Assembly: GCA_020630395.1 (NCBI GenBank)
Contig: JAHDBM010000008.1
Span: forward strand, 34,999-79,300
Reading direction: 5' to 3'
From: Flavobacteriales bacterium
GTDB lineage: Bacteria; Bacteroidota; Bacteroidia; Flavobacteriales_D; CAJJDF01
Length of the DNA: 44,302 nt
A program made the translations under genes and the position numbers. Numbering within the stretch: position 1 is the stretch's first letter; each line of letters starts with the position of its first letter. Shown here piece by piece: positions 35,503 to 44,302 of the stretch. The notes under the pieces are model-generated. The model was not told where the DNA came from. It saw nothing but the letters and a program-made list of their open reading frames with translations, and did not search any database.

Positions 35503-38022
35503 ATGAATAATACATTAACATTAGGTATAATGATGCTTTTTAGCATATCATTTATACATGCACAAACGGTTAGCCATTCTTTTAAGGTATATGGCAAATG
35601 CGAAATGTGCAAAGAGCGAATAGAAGAAGCAGCCATAAATAATGGAGCTATAACTGCTTTTTGGGATGAAGAAACGGATCAAATAGATATAACCTACGAA
35701 GGTGATAAAAAAACAGTCCGAAAAATAGAGAAAAGTATAGTTAAAGTTGGTCATGATACCGAAAAATATACCGCAACACAAAAGGCTTATGATGCGCTCC
35801 ATCATTGCTGTAAATACAGAGAAGAGGAAGAAGAGGTGATGGAAGAAGAGATTGAATTAGAGCTTTCAGGAGTAGTATATGAATTGCAAGATGGTAAGCA
35901 GGTTCCTTTATTTGGGGCAAATGTTTATTGGTTAGAAACAACTGAAGGATTAACAACTAATCTTGAGGGTGAATTTAGTGTTGAAAGACATCCAGGAGAA
36001 AAAACACTTATTATAAGTTATGTTGGTTTTATCTCGGACACAGTATTAATCAAAGATGAAAAAGTTATTTCAGTTGTGTTGAGTGATAATAAAAAATTAA
36101 AAGAATTTATTGTAGTTGAAAGACAAGAAGCAACTACAATATTGAAATTTAACTCAATTAAAATAGAACGACTTGGAGAAAAAGAATTGCAAAAAGCAGC
36201 TTGCTGTAATCTATCCGAAAGTTTCGAAACCAATGCATCTGTAGATGTGGTGTATAATGATGCGGTAACAGGAGCTAAGCAAATTCAAATGTTAGGGTTA
36301 ACTGGCCCAAATATTCAAATTACCAATGGAAATATACCAGATGTAAGAGGGCTTTCTAGTATTCAAGGGTTAACGTTTATTCCAGGGGCATGGATAAAAA
36401 ACATCTTTTTAAACAAAGGCACAGGTTCGGTTATTAACGGTTATGAGAGTATAGCAGGGCAAATTAATGTGCAATTAAAGGATGACTTTGAAGATGGAAT
36501 GTCTGTTAATGCTTATGCTAGTGAAGGAGGGAGACTTGAAGGGAATATGTCGTTTGCTAAAGTAATTAATGATAACTGGGGTACTTATGTCCATGTGCAT
36601 GGAAGTGGAGTTGCCGTTAGAAATGATCGTAATAATGATGGTTTTTTAGATATGCCAATAGGGAATAATGTTGCTTTATCTAATGGATGGATAGGTTATA
36701 ACGATAAAGGTTGGGAAACTCAATTTGGAGTTGATTTAAATATGAAAGAACATACAGGCGGGCAACTCAATTATAAGGATAATAATGAAGATGATACTTC
36801 TTTAATATGGGGTATGGATCATCAAATTAAACGAGTAAAAGGATTTGCAAAAATAGGCAGGGTGTTTAAAGATAGTCCAGGTAAAAGTATGGGGCTGCAA
36901 TTACTAGCAAGTTATTATGATGAAAACTCTAGATATGGGCTAAATAGTTATGTTGGAAAGCAAACCAATTTATATGCAAATTATATTTTTTCTAATGAAA
37001 TAGAGAAAAAAGGGAGCTCATATCAATTTGGAGCTAGTTATAATCAAGATTTAATACTTGAGAGAGTAAATAATACATTATTCGAGCGTAATGAAATTGT
37101 ACCGGGTGTTTTTGGTGAATTAACGGTTTCAAGTATTCAAAACTTAACCATGGTTGTTGGAAGTAGAGTGGATTATAATTCAATTTACGGAGTGTTTTAT
37201 ACTCCAAGATTTCATGCGAAGTATGATCTTAATGAGAAATCGGGATTAAGATTAAGTATTGGTAGGGGGCAAAGAACACCTAGTATATTTGCAGAGAATA
37301 CTCAGTTATTTACTACAAGTAGATTGGTTATTATTGAAGGCGATACCAATCAACCTAATTTCGCTTATGGATTAAAACCAGAAGTGGCATGGAATGCGGG
37401 ATTAAGTTATACGCATTATTTCGATATAACAGATGATAGAGAAGGTACATTTACTGTTGATGTATACCGAACAGAGTTTACCAATCAGGTAGTAGTGGAT
37501 TATGAAAATCCAAGAGAAATTAGATTCTATAATTTAAATGGAGAATCCTTTTCAAATAGTTTTCAAGTTCAATTAGATATGGAAATTATTAATAATCTTG
37601 ATATACGCATGGCATATCGTTTTTTTGATGTAAAAACTACTTTTAAAAATGAAGGACTAATTGATAGGCCATTATTGGCTAAGCATAGAGCTTTTTTTAA
37701 TGTAGGATACGAAGTTAAGGGTTTGAATATAGATGCAACTGGAAGTTGGTTTGGTCAAAAGCGTTTACCATCTACTGCTCAAAATCCTAGTCAATTACAG
37801 GTCGATAATAGTAGCCCATCTTATATGGTGTTTAATTCGCAACTAACAAAAAATTGGGGTAAACTAGATGTTTACATAGGAGTTGAAAACATGTTTAATA
37901 TTAGGCAGAAGAATGCTATTATAGATGCTGAAAACCCGTTTAGTCAATATTTTGATGCTTCTTTAATTTGGGGACCTGTGTTTGGAAGAAATATATATTT
38001 AGGGATGAGGTATGCATTTTAG
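35503..38022 (+). CDS. TonB-dependent receptor with N-terminal heavy-metal-associated domain
   Basis: This 839-residue outer-membrane receptor has a signal peptide (1-20) and then an HMA-type domain (about 22-90) with the metal-binding CxxC at C33-C36 (GKCEMCKERI). HHCC (100-103) and an acidic linker (106-118) follow. A CarboxypepD_reg-like domain spans about 119-195, the plug about 213-330 (KAACCNLSESFETNASVDV, LNKGTGSVINGYESIAGQINV), and the barrel the rest, ending YLGMRYAF. The CxxC, the CC in the plug and the HYC neighbour point to uptake of copper or another soft metal, either free or chelated. The HMA domain would sit in the periplasm, where it could receive the metal from the barrel. 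The metal specificity is inferred. Confidence 0.88.
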   Translation: MNNTLTLGIMMLFSISFIHAQTVSHSFKVYGKCEMCKERIEEAAINNGAITAFWDEETDQIDITYEGDKKTVRKIEKSIVKVGHDTEKYTATQKAYDALHHCCKYREEEEEVMEEEIELELSGVVYELQDGKQVPLFGANVYWLETTEGLTTNLEGEFSVERHPGEKTLIISYVGFISDTVLIKDEKVISVVLSDNKKLKEFIVVERQEATTILKFNSIKIERLGEKELQKAACCNLSESFETNASVDVVYNDAVTGAKQIQMLGLTGPNIQITNGNIPDVRGLSSIQGLTFIPGAWIKNIFLNKGTGSVINGYESIAGQINVQLKDDFEDGMSVNAYASEGGRLEGNMSFAKVINDNWGTYVHVHGSGVAVRNDRNNDGFLDMPIGNNVALSNGWIGYNDKGWETQFGVDLNMKEHTGGQLNYKDNNEDDTSLIWGMDHQIKRVKGFAKIGRVFKDSPGKSMGLQLLASYYDENSRYGLNSYVGKQTNLYANYIFSNEIEKKGSSYQFGASYNQDLILERVNNTLFERNEIVPGVFGELTVSSIQNLTMVVGSRVDYNSIYGVFYTPRFHAKYDLNEKSGLRLSIGRGQRTPSIFAENTQLFTTSRLVIIEGDTNQPNFAYGLKPEVAWNAGLSYTHYFDITDDREGTFTVDVYRTEFTNQVVVDYENPREIRFYNLNGESFSNSFQVQLDMEIINNLDIRMAYRFFDVKTTFKNEGLIDRPLLAKHRAFFNVGYEVKGLNIDATGSWFGQKRLPSTAQNPSQLQVDNSSPSYMVFNSQLTKNWGKLDVYIGVENMFNIRQKNAIIDAENPFSQYFDASLIWGPVFGRNIYLGMRYAF

Positions 38023-38415
38023 ATTTATTACAGTTGATTGAAAAAGAACTGGATGTTATTGATTACTTCTCATTAAAATAAGTGAATTATGTTTATTGTT
38101 TAAACGATTAATACAAACAAGTCAATAAATTTATAAAGCTAAGATATAAAAGTAACTGCTTGAGGAGTCATTTTGTTGGTTAAGTCATATAGTCTGCCAT
38201 ATTTAATTACAGATTAATATTTTTGCTGAGTAAAACTTACATTATTTCAATTAAATTTAGTTGTTGACCAAAATAATAACAACAGCTATATATGTGTAAA
38301 AGTGTAGTCTTAATAATGTTTTTTAAAGGTGTTTAATAGTATTATATGCTGTGATTTTTTTAAGGTTAAGTTAATTATTGTTAATATTGTAGGTTATTAC
38401 ATAAAGTAAATTAAA
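38023..38415. other. 393-base intergenic region before the giant adhesin gene
   Basis: This spacer is AT-rich, with no ORF or RNA gene that I can support and no clear terminator for the receptor gene. It holds a perfect but isolated TAnnTTTG (38218-38225) and a better spaced candidate promoter at 38264-38294. Next to the latter a short inverted repeat pairs GTTGTT with AACAAC. The length suggests regulation of the giant gene. Confidence 0.5.
38264..38294 (+). promoter_or_regulatory. candidate promoter for giant adhesin
   Basis: TTG, 20 bases, then TATATATG (one mismatch from TAnnTTTG) lies about 120 bases upstream of the start codon. A GTTGTT / AACAAC inverted repeat overlaps the -33 part and could be an operator. 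Confidence 0.35.
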
Positions 38416-41400
38416 ATGGTTAAAAAAATATTGTGTTTGTTGTTTGTTAGTTTGTTTGGCATCAAGAATCTATCATCACAGCTAGCATTAGTAAATGATA
38501 GTGTATTTGAATCTAGATGTGCGTCAAGTGGTCGTTCTTACGTAACAGCTACAGGAGGAACAACCCCATATCAATACAGATTAATAGCTGGTCCAGCTGG
38601 TTATCCAGGAGGTTTTCCTACTCTACCAAGTGCAAATTCATTTTTTCTGTCTTTACCAGCAGGAAATTATACTGCCGAAGTAATTGATGATGTTGCTGCA
38701 ACAGCAACAGTCAATTTTACAATTGCAGGAGATTATCAAAGTAGTAGTATTATTGTTGATAGTATAATAGATGTACAATGTCCTGGAACAGGAGCTATTT
38801 ATTTTAGAGATACATTAGGCCGTCCACCATACCAATACAGAATTCAGCATCAAGATTCAGCCTCTTTTACTGCATGGCAATCAACAGGAGATTTCATTAA
38901 TCTTCCAGAAGGAACTTATGTAATTCAAGCACAAGATTCTTGTGGGGAAACAAGATCCTTATTTGGACAAACGATATCCGGCCCTGGAAAGTTTGAGTAT
39001 GGAGTAGGGAGATATAATGGTTATCAAAATACACAAAGCCCATGGATAATACCGTATGATTGTTCATTTGGAAAAGTAGCTGTTTTTTATTCTTATCCAT
39101 CAACAGCACCATATTCAAATCAAATGACATCTTCACAACCATGGCCATCATTAAGAGATACTTCAGTAGATGGAGTTGTTCCTAGAGGAGGAATTCCTCC
39201 TTACAGTTATAGTTTAACTGGAACAAATGGATTTATTGCTTTAAATCAATCGTCACCTACATTTGATAATGTTCCAAGAAATGGAATATATACTTATACA
39301 GTTACAGATCAATGTGGAGACTCAATAGTAATGACATTTAGCGGAGGCCCAATATTACCATTAACAACAAGATTATTAAGAGGAAACGATAATTGTGGTT
39401 TAGGATTAGATAACATTCGAAATGATTGGTATGTAACACCTAGAGAACCTGCAAATTCATTACATGGGGTAGACCCGAACTATACGTTTTATACTACAGT
39501 AACAGGAATAACGATTACTGGTACACCAGCTATGCCTAAAGGAACACCTGAGTACACTTATAAGGTAGTGTCAGGGACACCATTGGTTAATATTACAACT
39601 TCAGGAACAACTCATGGGGTAGGTGCATGGAGAGCAGGAGTTACTAATCTTGGTACTGTTTTTGATCCAACTCAAACATACGTAATTGAACTTTCAGATG
39701 CATGCGGACAAAAAATACAAGACACTATACATCCTTTAGGAATTCAAGATACTGTTGTGGCTTATTCCAGTTTAGTAATGAATAATGAAAATTGCAGAGG
39801 AGGAGTAGAAACAGTATTACTTTATCAGAGTGACGATCCAGGAAATATGGAATCTTATGTTACTACTATTTATAATCTTACTGATAATAATGGTCCGTTT
39901 AATATGACTAACTATGGAAATGGTAGTTATGATGCTTTTAGTTTTGATGTTAATAAGACTTATGAAGTAATAAGAACAGGTTCATGTACGGGTACAGTAG
40001 TGAAAGATACCTTTTTTATCCCAGATTATTATTTGGATTTAAATGTAGATGTACAAACTTATTGTAATGGAGCTGCTCAAGCAACATTTACGACAACAAA
40101 AAATTGGACAGGTACATATGGGACTAATGGTAATGCAACCATATTTAGAGTTCACGAAGGTATTCACCCAGATGGTACAGTACTTCCTTTAAGTGATGCT
40201 GTTGTAAACTCTGGCTGGCCTTCTCCAGGCTATACAGAGGGAACAAACTTAAATGTGACATTTGGAAATTTTATACCAGGAAGAACCTATACAGCATATT
40301 ACACTCCAGGATCAAATTCTCAATCATCCATAACTGTTGGTTGCTATGCAAAAGTTACTTTCACAATTCCGGTATATCAAACTCCAGTAATTTCAAACAT
40401 TGCATACGATCCTGTTTGTCCCCCGGCAACAGATGGTAATATTTATGTAAATGTTAGCCAAGGAAACCCATCTTTTCAATATAGAATAAGAACTTCAGAT
40501 GCAGGTTCAGGTGCTGGACCATGGAGTCCATGGCAAGATAGTAGCACATTTGTTAACATGCCACAAGGCAGTTACGATATAGAAGTACAAGATACTTGCC
40601 TAAACAGTGTTTTACAGTCTGTTACAACAGGAACGCTATTACCACCTATTTTTGCAACAAATTCAGCAGCATGTATAGGTTCACAAGCTCGAATAGATGT
40701 AATTCCAAATTTAAAACCAGCAGGAGCCACTTATGTTTGGTATAAAGATGGAGTGCTTATACCTGGTCAAGATTCGACAACTTATATAATTCCAAGTGTC
40801 TCAATTGCCGACTCAGGTAATTACCAAGTAGACGTAACGTTTGGAGGTTGTCCAAGTGCTACAGGTAATACCTTAGTAGATGTTAACCCAAATACTAATG
40901 TAGCCACAGTAAGTGTAGCGCCAGCTATGACCTGTTTAGGAGATACGGTATACTTAAATGGAGGTAACACAGAAGCTCCAACAATAACAAGTGGACAATG
41001 GCGGGTGTTAAGTGGTCCATCAGGATCAACAGCTACTCCTAATATTGATGACCCTACAATAAATAGTACGTTTGCAACAGGTTTATATCAAACAGATGAT
41101 ATGCCTATTGAACCATGGGTTTTCCAATGGGAAGTTGATAATGGTAATTGTTTTACAAATGCAACTGATACCATAGAGGTATTTGAAGTTCCAACAAATG
41201 TAGATGCAGGTTTAGACCAAGATCTTTGTCAAGCAACTAACACTACATTAGATGCTGATACTGTAGTAAAGGGAAGAGGTGCTTGGACTCAAATTAGTGG
41301 GCCATCAACAGTGGTGTTTGCAGATAGTACAGACCCTAAAACAACAATAAGTGGATTAACATTCGTATCATCAGTTAACTCATATGTACTAAGGTGGACT

Positions 41401-44302
41401 GTATTTAATGATTCAGCAAATGCAACATGTTCTAGTTATGATGAAGTTATTATTAGAAATTATCGTCAACCAGCAGTTCCAACTGCAGGGCCTGATACAA
41501 CTTTGTGTGGTGTTAATACATACACTATGCAAGGGAGTGTACCAACTTCAGGAACAGGTATATGGTCGATATTGAATAGACCATTAAATGTACCTACACC
41601 AACTTTTTCGAATGCAAATAGTCCTACAACAACTGTCAATTTCATAGGAGGAGGTACGTATGCATTTGTTTGGTCAGTTAGTAATGGTGTTTGTCAATCA
41701 TATAGAGATACAATAGATAATATAACAGTTTTATTATCAACAGCAGGCTTTGATAGGCAAGAATGTTTGTCTAGTATACCAGGAGGTATTAAATTACGCG
41801 CAGATAGTATTGCTGGTTTTCCAGGTACATGGACGCAAAGCACAGGTAATGATGTTTTATCATTTAATCCTAATGGAGTAAGTGGAAGTGATACCGCAAC
41901 CGTAACAGGTTTTACTCAAAGTGATACTTCTGTATTAGTTTATACGATAACAGATGGAGGAACATGTTCTGTAAAAGATTCTATCGAAGTTATTATAACT
42001 GCAGATCCTACAGCATCAAATGCAGGAGCAGATCAACCAAACCTATGTGCTACTTTTACAAATTTATCAGCAAATACACCTACAGAAGGTACAGGAGGTT
42101 GGAGTCAAGCAAGTGGTCCTAATAGTGCAATTTTTAGTGATTTTACAAGTCCTATATCTTCAGCTACTAATTTAATAGTAGGTACTTATGAATTTGTATG
42201 GACAATTGAGAATAACCCATGTCCGCCAAGTAGAGATACTGTAGAAATTACGGTTACTGGTATACCACCTACAGTAACAATAGCTAACCAACAAGATGAA
42301 ATATGTATGCAGTTAGGTTATATAGTTCCTCAAGGTTCAGGCGGAAGTGGGGTATATGAGTATGCTACTTCTCAAAATGGCCCATGGTATAATGATACTA
42401 TAAATGATTTAACAGGAGGTTCCTATACAGTTTATGTTAGAGACTCTAATGTGATGAGTTGTGTAAACACAGCATTAGTTCCAGTAACATTAGCATTTCC
42501 AGATTGTGATAATGATGGAATAGCAGATAATATTGATATTGATGATGATAATGATGGTATTATAGATACGGATGAAAGATTATGTGGAGGTTTTGTTCCT
42601 TTAGATTTAAGTGGAATTACTAATGCATCAAAAGGGTTAACACAGAGAATAATTACTGCATCAGATTTAGCCTCAATGGATTTTGATATAGATACGACTG
42701 TGAATTATTCAAGTAACGTTCTTATAAGACCTGAAGGAAGAGCTAATGGTGATTTAAGGTTGGCTAATCAAGCTGATACAGGAGTGTCAGAATATGAAAT
42801 TGTTTTTGATTATCCAACTGATATTATGTTATCACATGCTGAAAAGGCAGGAGCTTTTGAAGATAATGAAAGATGGACAATACAAACATTTGGAGGAGAA
42901 ATGGTAGTTGATAACCCGGTAATAAATGCTACAACAGATGCGCCATTAGTTATCAATAGACCAGAATTAAAAGATGTAACAGGTAGTGGTACTAATATAG
43001 TACAGTTTACACCAAACTTTGCGACTTCATCTGAAGGAAACGTTTCTGTAGCTGACTCTAGATGGAATATTCAAGCTAAAGAGGTAAAAAGAATGATAAT
43101 TCGATTTAATTCTATTGGAAACACTCAAAATGTAGGTAGAGTTAAAATATCTGTAGATTGTATTCCATTAGATCATGATGGAGATGGAGTTCCAGATTAT
43201 TTAGATACAGATAGTGATGGAGATGGCTGTCCTGATGCAACAGAGGCTGGTCATGGTGTAGCTGATAAAGGAGTAGATACAGTAGCTGGTCCATATGGAG
43301 CAAATGGTTATTCAGACACACTAGAAACAGTAATTGATAATGGAGTACCAACATATACGATACAAGATAATGGAGGTGGAACACCAGCATTCCAAGACAG
43401 TATCTACAATGGATGTGCAGAACTAATAGCATTAGATGATAGTGTAACTACAGGAGAAGATACAACTGTAGTGATAAATGTAATCAATAATGATACGAGT
43501 TCTACTTCTATTATTGATTCAACTTCAGTAGATACGATAGTAGGAGGCGGACCAACTAATGGAACAGTAAGTATCGATCCAGTAACAGGGGAGATTACGT
43601 ATGATCCAGATACAAACTTCTTTGGAATTGACAGTATTACGTATGCAGTTTGTGACACAGGAATTCCAGTAGTATGTGACACAGCCGTTATTTATATTAC
43701 AGTAGAACCAGTAAATGATCCAATTATAGCAACTAATGATACAACTGTTACGAATGAAGATATTCCTTTAGTAATTGATCCATTAGTTAATGATATTGAT
43801 GTGGAACAAATAGATTCTACATCTGTTGATACTGTAGCTGGCGGAAGTCCAGCAAATGGAACAGTTACAATCGATCCAGTAACTGGAGAAGTAACTTATA
43901 CTCCAAATACTAATTTCTTTGGGGTAGATAGTATTACCTATGCGGTATGTGATACTGGATTACCTGTGTTGTGTGATACAGCAGTTATTTACATAACGGT
44001 TAATCCAGTAAACGATCCTATTATAGCATCAAATGATACAGTGGTAACAGGAGAAGATACGACAGTAGTAATCGATCCATTAGTAAATGATATTGATGTT
44101 GAGCAAATAGACTCTACATCTGTTGATACAGTTGCAGGAGGTAGTCCAAGTAATGGAACGGTTACAATAGATCCAGTAACTGGAGAAATTACTTACGATC
44201 CCGATAGTAATTTCTTTGGTGTAGACAGCATCACGTATGCAGTATGCGATACAGGTCAACCAGTTTACTGTGATACAGCTGTGATTTATATTACAGTAGA
44301 CC
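38416..44302 (+). CDS. giant modular secreted adhesin-like protein, 3' end outside window
   Basis: The frame is open from the ATG at 38416 to the window edge (1962 codons, no stop). A signal peptide (about 1-22) is followed by SprB-like repeats (PYQYRI, LPEGTYVIQAQDSCG and similar). An Ig-like domain lies near 755-822 (YVWYKDGVLIPGQDS, SGNYQVDV). Several PKD-like modules span about 830-1285, each with an AGxDxxLC start and a WxxxSGPS core. Two calcium-binding thrombospondin type 3-like segments lie near 1363-1392 (DCDNDGIADNIDIDDDNDG) and 1586-1613 (DHDGDGVPDYLDTDSDGDG). From about 1672 tandem cadherin-like repeats of 99-100 residues begin (NDTTVTNEDIPLVIDPLVND, ITYDPDTNFFGVDSITYAVCD). A T9SS sorting domain would be expected at the unseen C-terminus. 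The likely role is adhesion or gliding, as for SprB, by analogy. Confidence 0.9.
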   Translation, partial: MVKKILCLLFVSLFGIKNLSSQLALVNDSVFESRCASSGRSYVTATGGTTPYQYRLIAGPAGYPGGFPTLPSANSFFLSLPAGNYTAEVIDDVAATATVNFTIAGDYQSSSIIVDSIIDVQCPGTGAIYFRDTLGRPPYQYRIQHQDSASFTAWQSTGDFINLPEGTYVIQAQDSCGETRSLFGQTISGPGKFEYGVGRYNGYQNTQSPWIIPYDCSFGKVAVFYSYPSTAPYSNQMTSSQPWPSLRDTSVDGVVPRGGIPPYSYSLTGTNGFIALNQSSPTFDNVPRNGIYTYTVTDQCGDSIVMTFSGGPILPLTTRLLRGNDNCGLGLDNIRNDWYVTPREPANSLHGVDPNYTFYTTVTGITITGTPAMPKGTPEYTYKVVSGTPLVNITTSGTTHGVGAWRAGVTNLGTVFDPTQTYVIELSDACGQKIQDTIHPLGIQDTVVAYSSLVMNNENCRGGVETVLLYQSDDPGNMESYVTTIYNLTDNNGPFNMTNYGNGSYDAFSFDVNKTYEVIRTGSCTGTVVKDTFFIPDYYLDLNVDVQTYCNGAAQATFTTTKNWTGTYGTNGNATIFRVHEGIHPDGTVLPLSDAVVNSGWPSPGYTEGTNLNVTFGNFIPGRTYTAYYTPGSNSQSSITVGCYAKVTFTIPVYQTPVISNIAYDPVCPPATDGNIYVNVSQGNPSFQYRIRTSDAGSGAGPWSPWQDSSTFVNMPQGSYDIEVQDTCLNSVLQSVTTGTLLPPIFATNSAACIGSQARIDVIPNLKPAGATYVWYKDGVLIPGQDSTTYIIPSVSIADSGNYQVDVTFGGCPSATGNTLVDVNPNTNVATVSVAPAMTCLGDTVYLNGGNTEAPTITSGQWRVLSGPSGSTATPNIDDPTINSTFATGLYQTDDMPIEPWVFQWEVDNGNCFTNATDTIEVFEVPTNVDAGLDQDLCQATNTTLDADTVVKGRGAWTQISGPSTVVFADSTDPKTTISGLTFVSSVNSYVLRWTVFNDSANATCSSYDEVIIRNYRQPAVPTAGPDTTLCGVNTYTMQGSVPTSGTGIWSILNRPLNVPTPTFSNANSPTTTVNFIGGGTYAFVWSVSNGVCQSYRDTIDNITVLLSTAGFDRQECLSSIPGGIKLRADSIAGFPGTWTQSTGNDVLSFNPNGVSGSDTATVTGFTQSDTSVLVYTITDGGTCSVKDSIEVIITADPTASNAGADQPNLCATFTNLSANTPTEGTGGWSQASGPNSAIFSDFTSPISSATNLIVGTYEFVWTIENNPCPPSRDTVEITVTGIPPTVTIANQQDEICMQLGYIVPQGSGGSGVYEYATSQNGPWYNDTINDLTGGSYTVYVRDSNVMSCVNTALVPVTLAFPDCDNDGIADNIDIDDDNDGIIDTDERLCGGFVPLDLSGITNASKGLTQRIITASDLASMDFDIDTTVNYSSNVLIRPEGRANGDLRLANQADTGVSEYEIVFDYPTDIMLSHAEKAGAFEDNERWTIQTFGGEMVVDNPVINATTDAPLVINRPELKDVTGSGTNIVQFTPNFATSSEGNVSVADSRWNIQAKEVKRMIIRFNSIGNTQNVGRVKISVDCIPLDHDGDGVPDYLDTDSDGDGCPDATEAGHGVADKGVDTVAGPYGANGYSDTLETVIDNGVPTYTIQDNGGGTPAFQDSIYNGCAELIALDDSVTTGEDTTVVINVINNDTSSTSIIDSTSVDTIVGGGPTNGTVSIDPVTGEITYDPDTNFFGIDSITYAVCDTGIPVVCDTAVIYITVEPVNDPIIATNDTTVTNEDIPLVIDPLVNDIDVEQIDSTSVDTVAGGSPANGTVTIDPVTGEVTYTPNTNFFGVDSITYAVCDTGLPVLCDTAVIYITVNPVNDPIIASNDTVVTGEDTTVVIDPLVNDIDVEQIDSTSVDTVAGGSPSNGTVTIDPVTGEITYDPDSNFFGVDSITYAVCDTGQPVYCDTAVIYITVD
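43429..44302 (+). repeat. tandem 297-300 base coding repeats (cadherin-like modules)
   Basis: Three consecutive units start at 43429, 43729 and 44026, giving periods of 300 and 297 bases. Each encodes NDT..T.EDT..VI.PLVND, then GSPxNGTVTIDPVTGEITY, FFGVDSITYAVCDTG and CDTAVIYITV. The third unit continues to the window edge, so more copies are likely beyond it. Confidence 0.93.

Noticed and set aside
43142-43682. Minus-strand open frames near the right end
   Set aside because: They oppose the continuous reading frame of the giant protein, which has clear domain matches.
1-44302. tRNA, rRNA, insertion sequence, phage or toxin-antitoxin genes
   Set aside because: None was recognised when reading both strands. 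The MazG-like protein is a nucleotide pyrophosphohydrolase and not part of a MazEF toxin pair.

Overview
The window is an AT-rich piece of a Bacteroidota chromosome, most likely order Flavobacteriales. The evidence is a dcw cluster in the order murG-murC-ftsQ-ftsA-ftsZ, a fused MurF-alanine racemase, an FtsZ with the Bacteroidota-type acidic tail, many TonB-dependent and OmpA-like proteins, Type 9 secretion (T9SS) C-terminal sorting domains, and promoters of the TTTG / TAnnTTTG type. No tRNA, rRNA, CRISPR array, transposase or phage gene was seen.

Layout. 1-5834 (+): the end of murG, a small lipoprotein-like gene overlapping both neighbours, murC, ftsQ, ftsA, a heptad-periodic inverted repeat, then ftsZ. 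5831-7921 (-): a secreted protein with two von Willebrand A domains, placed between ftsZ and yqeY. 8019-8468 (+): yqeY with a clear terminator. 8563-12327 (+): a large T9SS-exported G8-domain / beta-helix protein resembling animal CEMIP/TMEM2. 12324-15362 (-): a CIA30-like lipoprotein and a T9SS cargo made of three DUF4397-type repeats. 15673-17017 (+): a sigma factor with a membrane-bound TPR partner (probable anti-sigma). 17014-19306 (-): prfA and purM. 19382-24927 (-): a PorE-like OmpA/TPR/PD40 protein, a TonB-dependent receptor and a CarboxypepD_reg-like protein. 25088-26086 (+): a T9SS cargo of unknown function. 26073-28941 (-): murF-alr fusion and thymidine kinase. 29088-32271 (-): a compact operon of a TrmH-family methyltransferase, a MazG-like protein, a lipoprotein, efp and bioF. 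32307-34871 (+): a TamL-like lipoprotein of the Omp85 family. 34948-38022 (+): a cysteine-rich HYC-type protein and a TonB-dependent receptor with an N-terminal heavy-metal-associated domain, a probable copper-type uptake pair. 38416-end (+): the first 1962 codons of a giant secreted adhesin-like protein that runs off the window.

Much of the window concerns the cell envelope: peptidoglycan precursor synthesis and division (mur, fts), outer-membrane assembly (TamL), T9SS machinery and cargo, and TonB-dependent uptake. The best candidates for new biology are the bacterial CEMIP-like G8 protein, the HYC plus HMA-TonB receptor metal locus, the giant modular adhesin, the heptad inverted repeat between ftsA and ftsZ, and the small overlapping lipoprotein gene inside the mur cluster. 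None is proven to be a new system from sequence alone.
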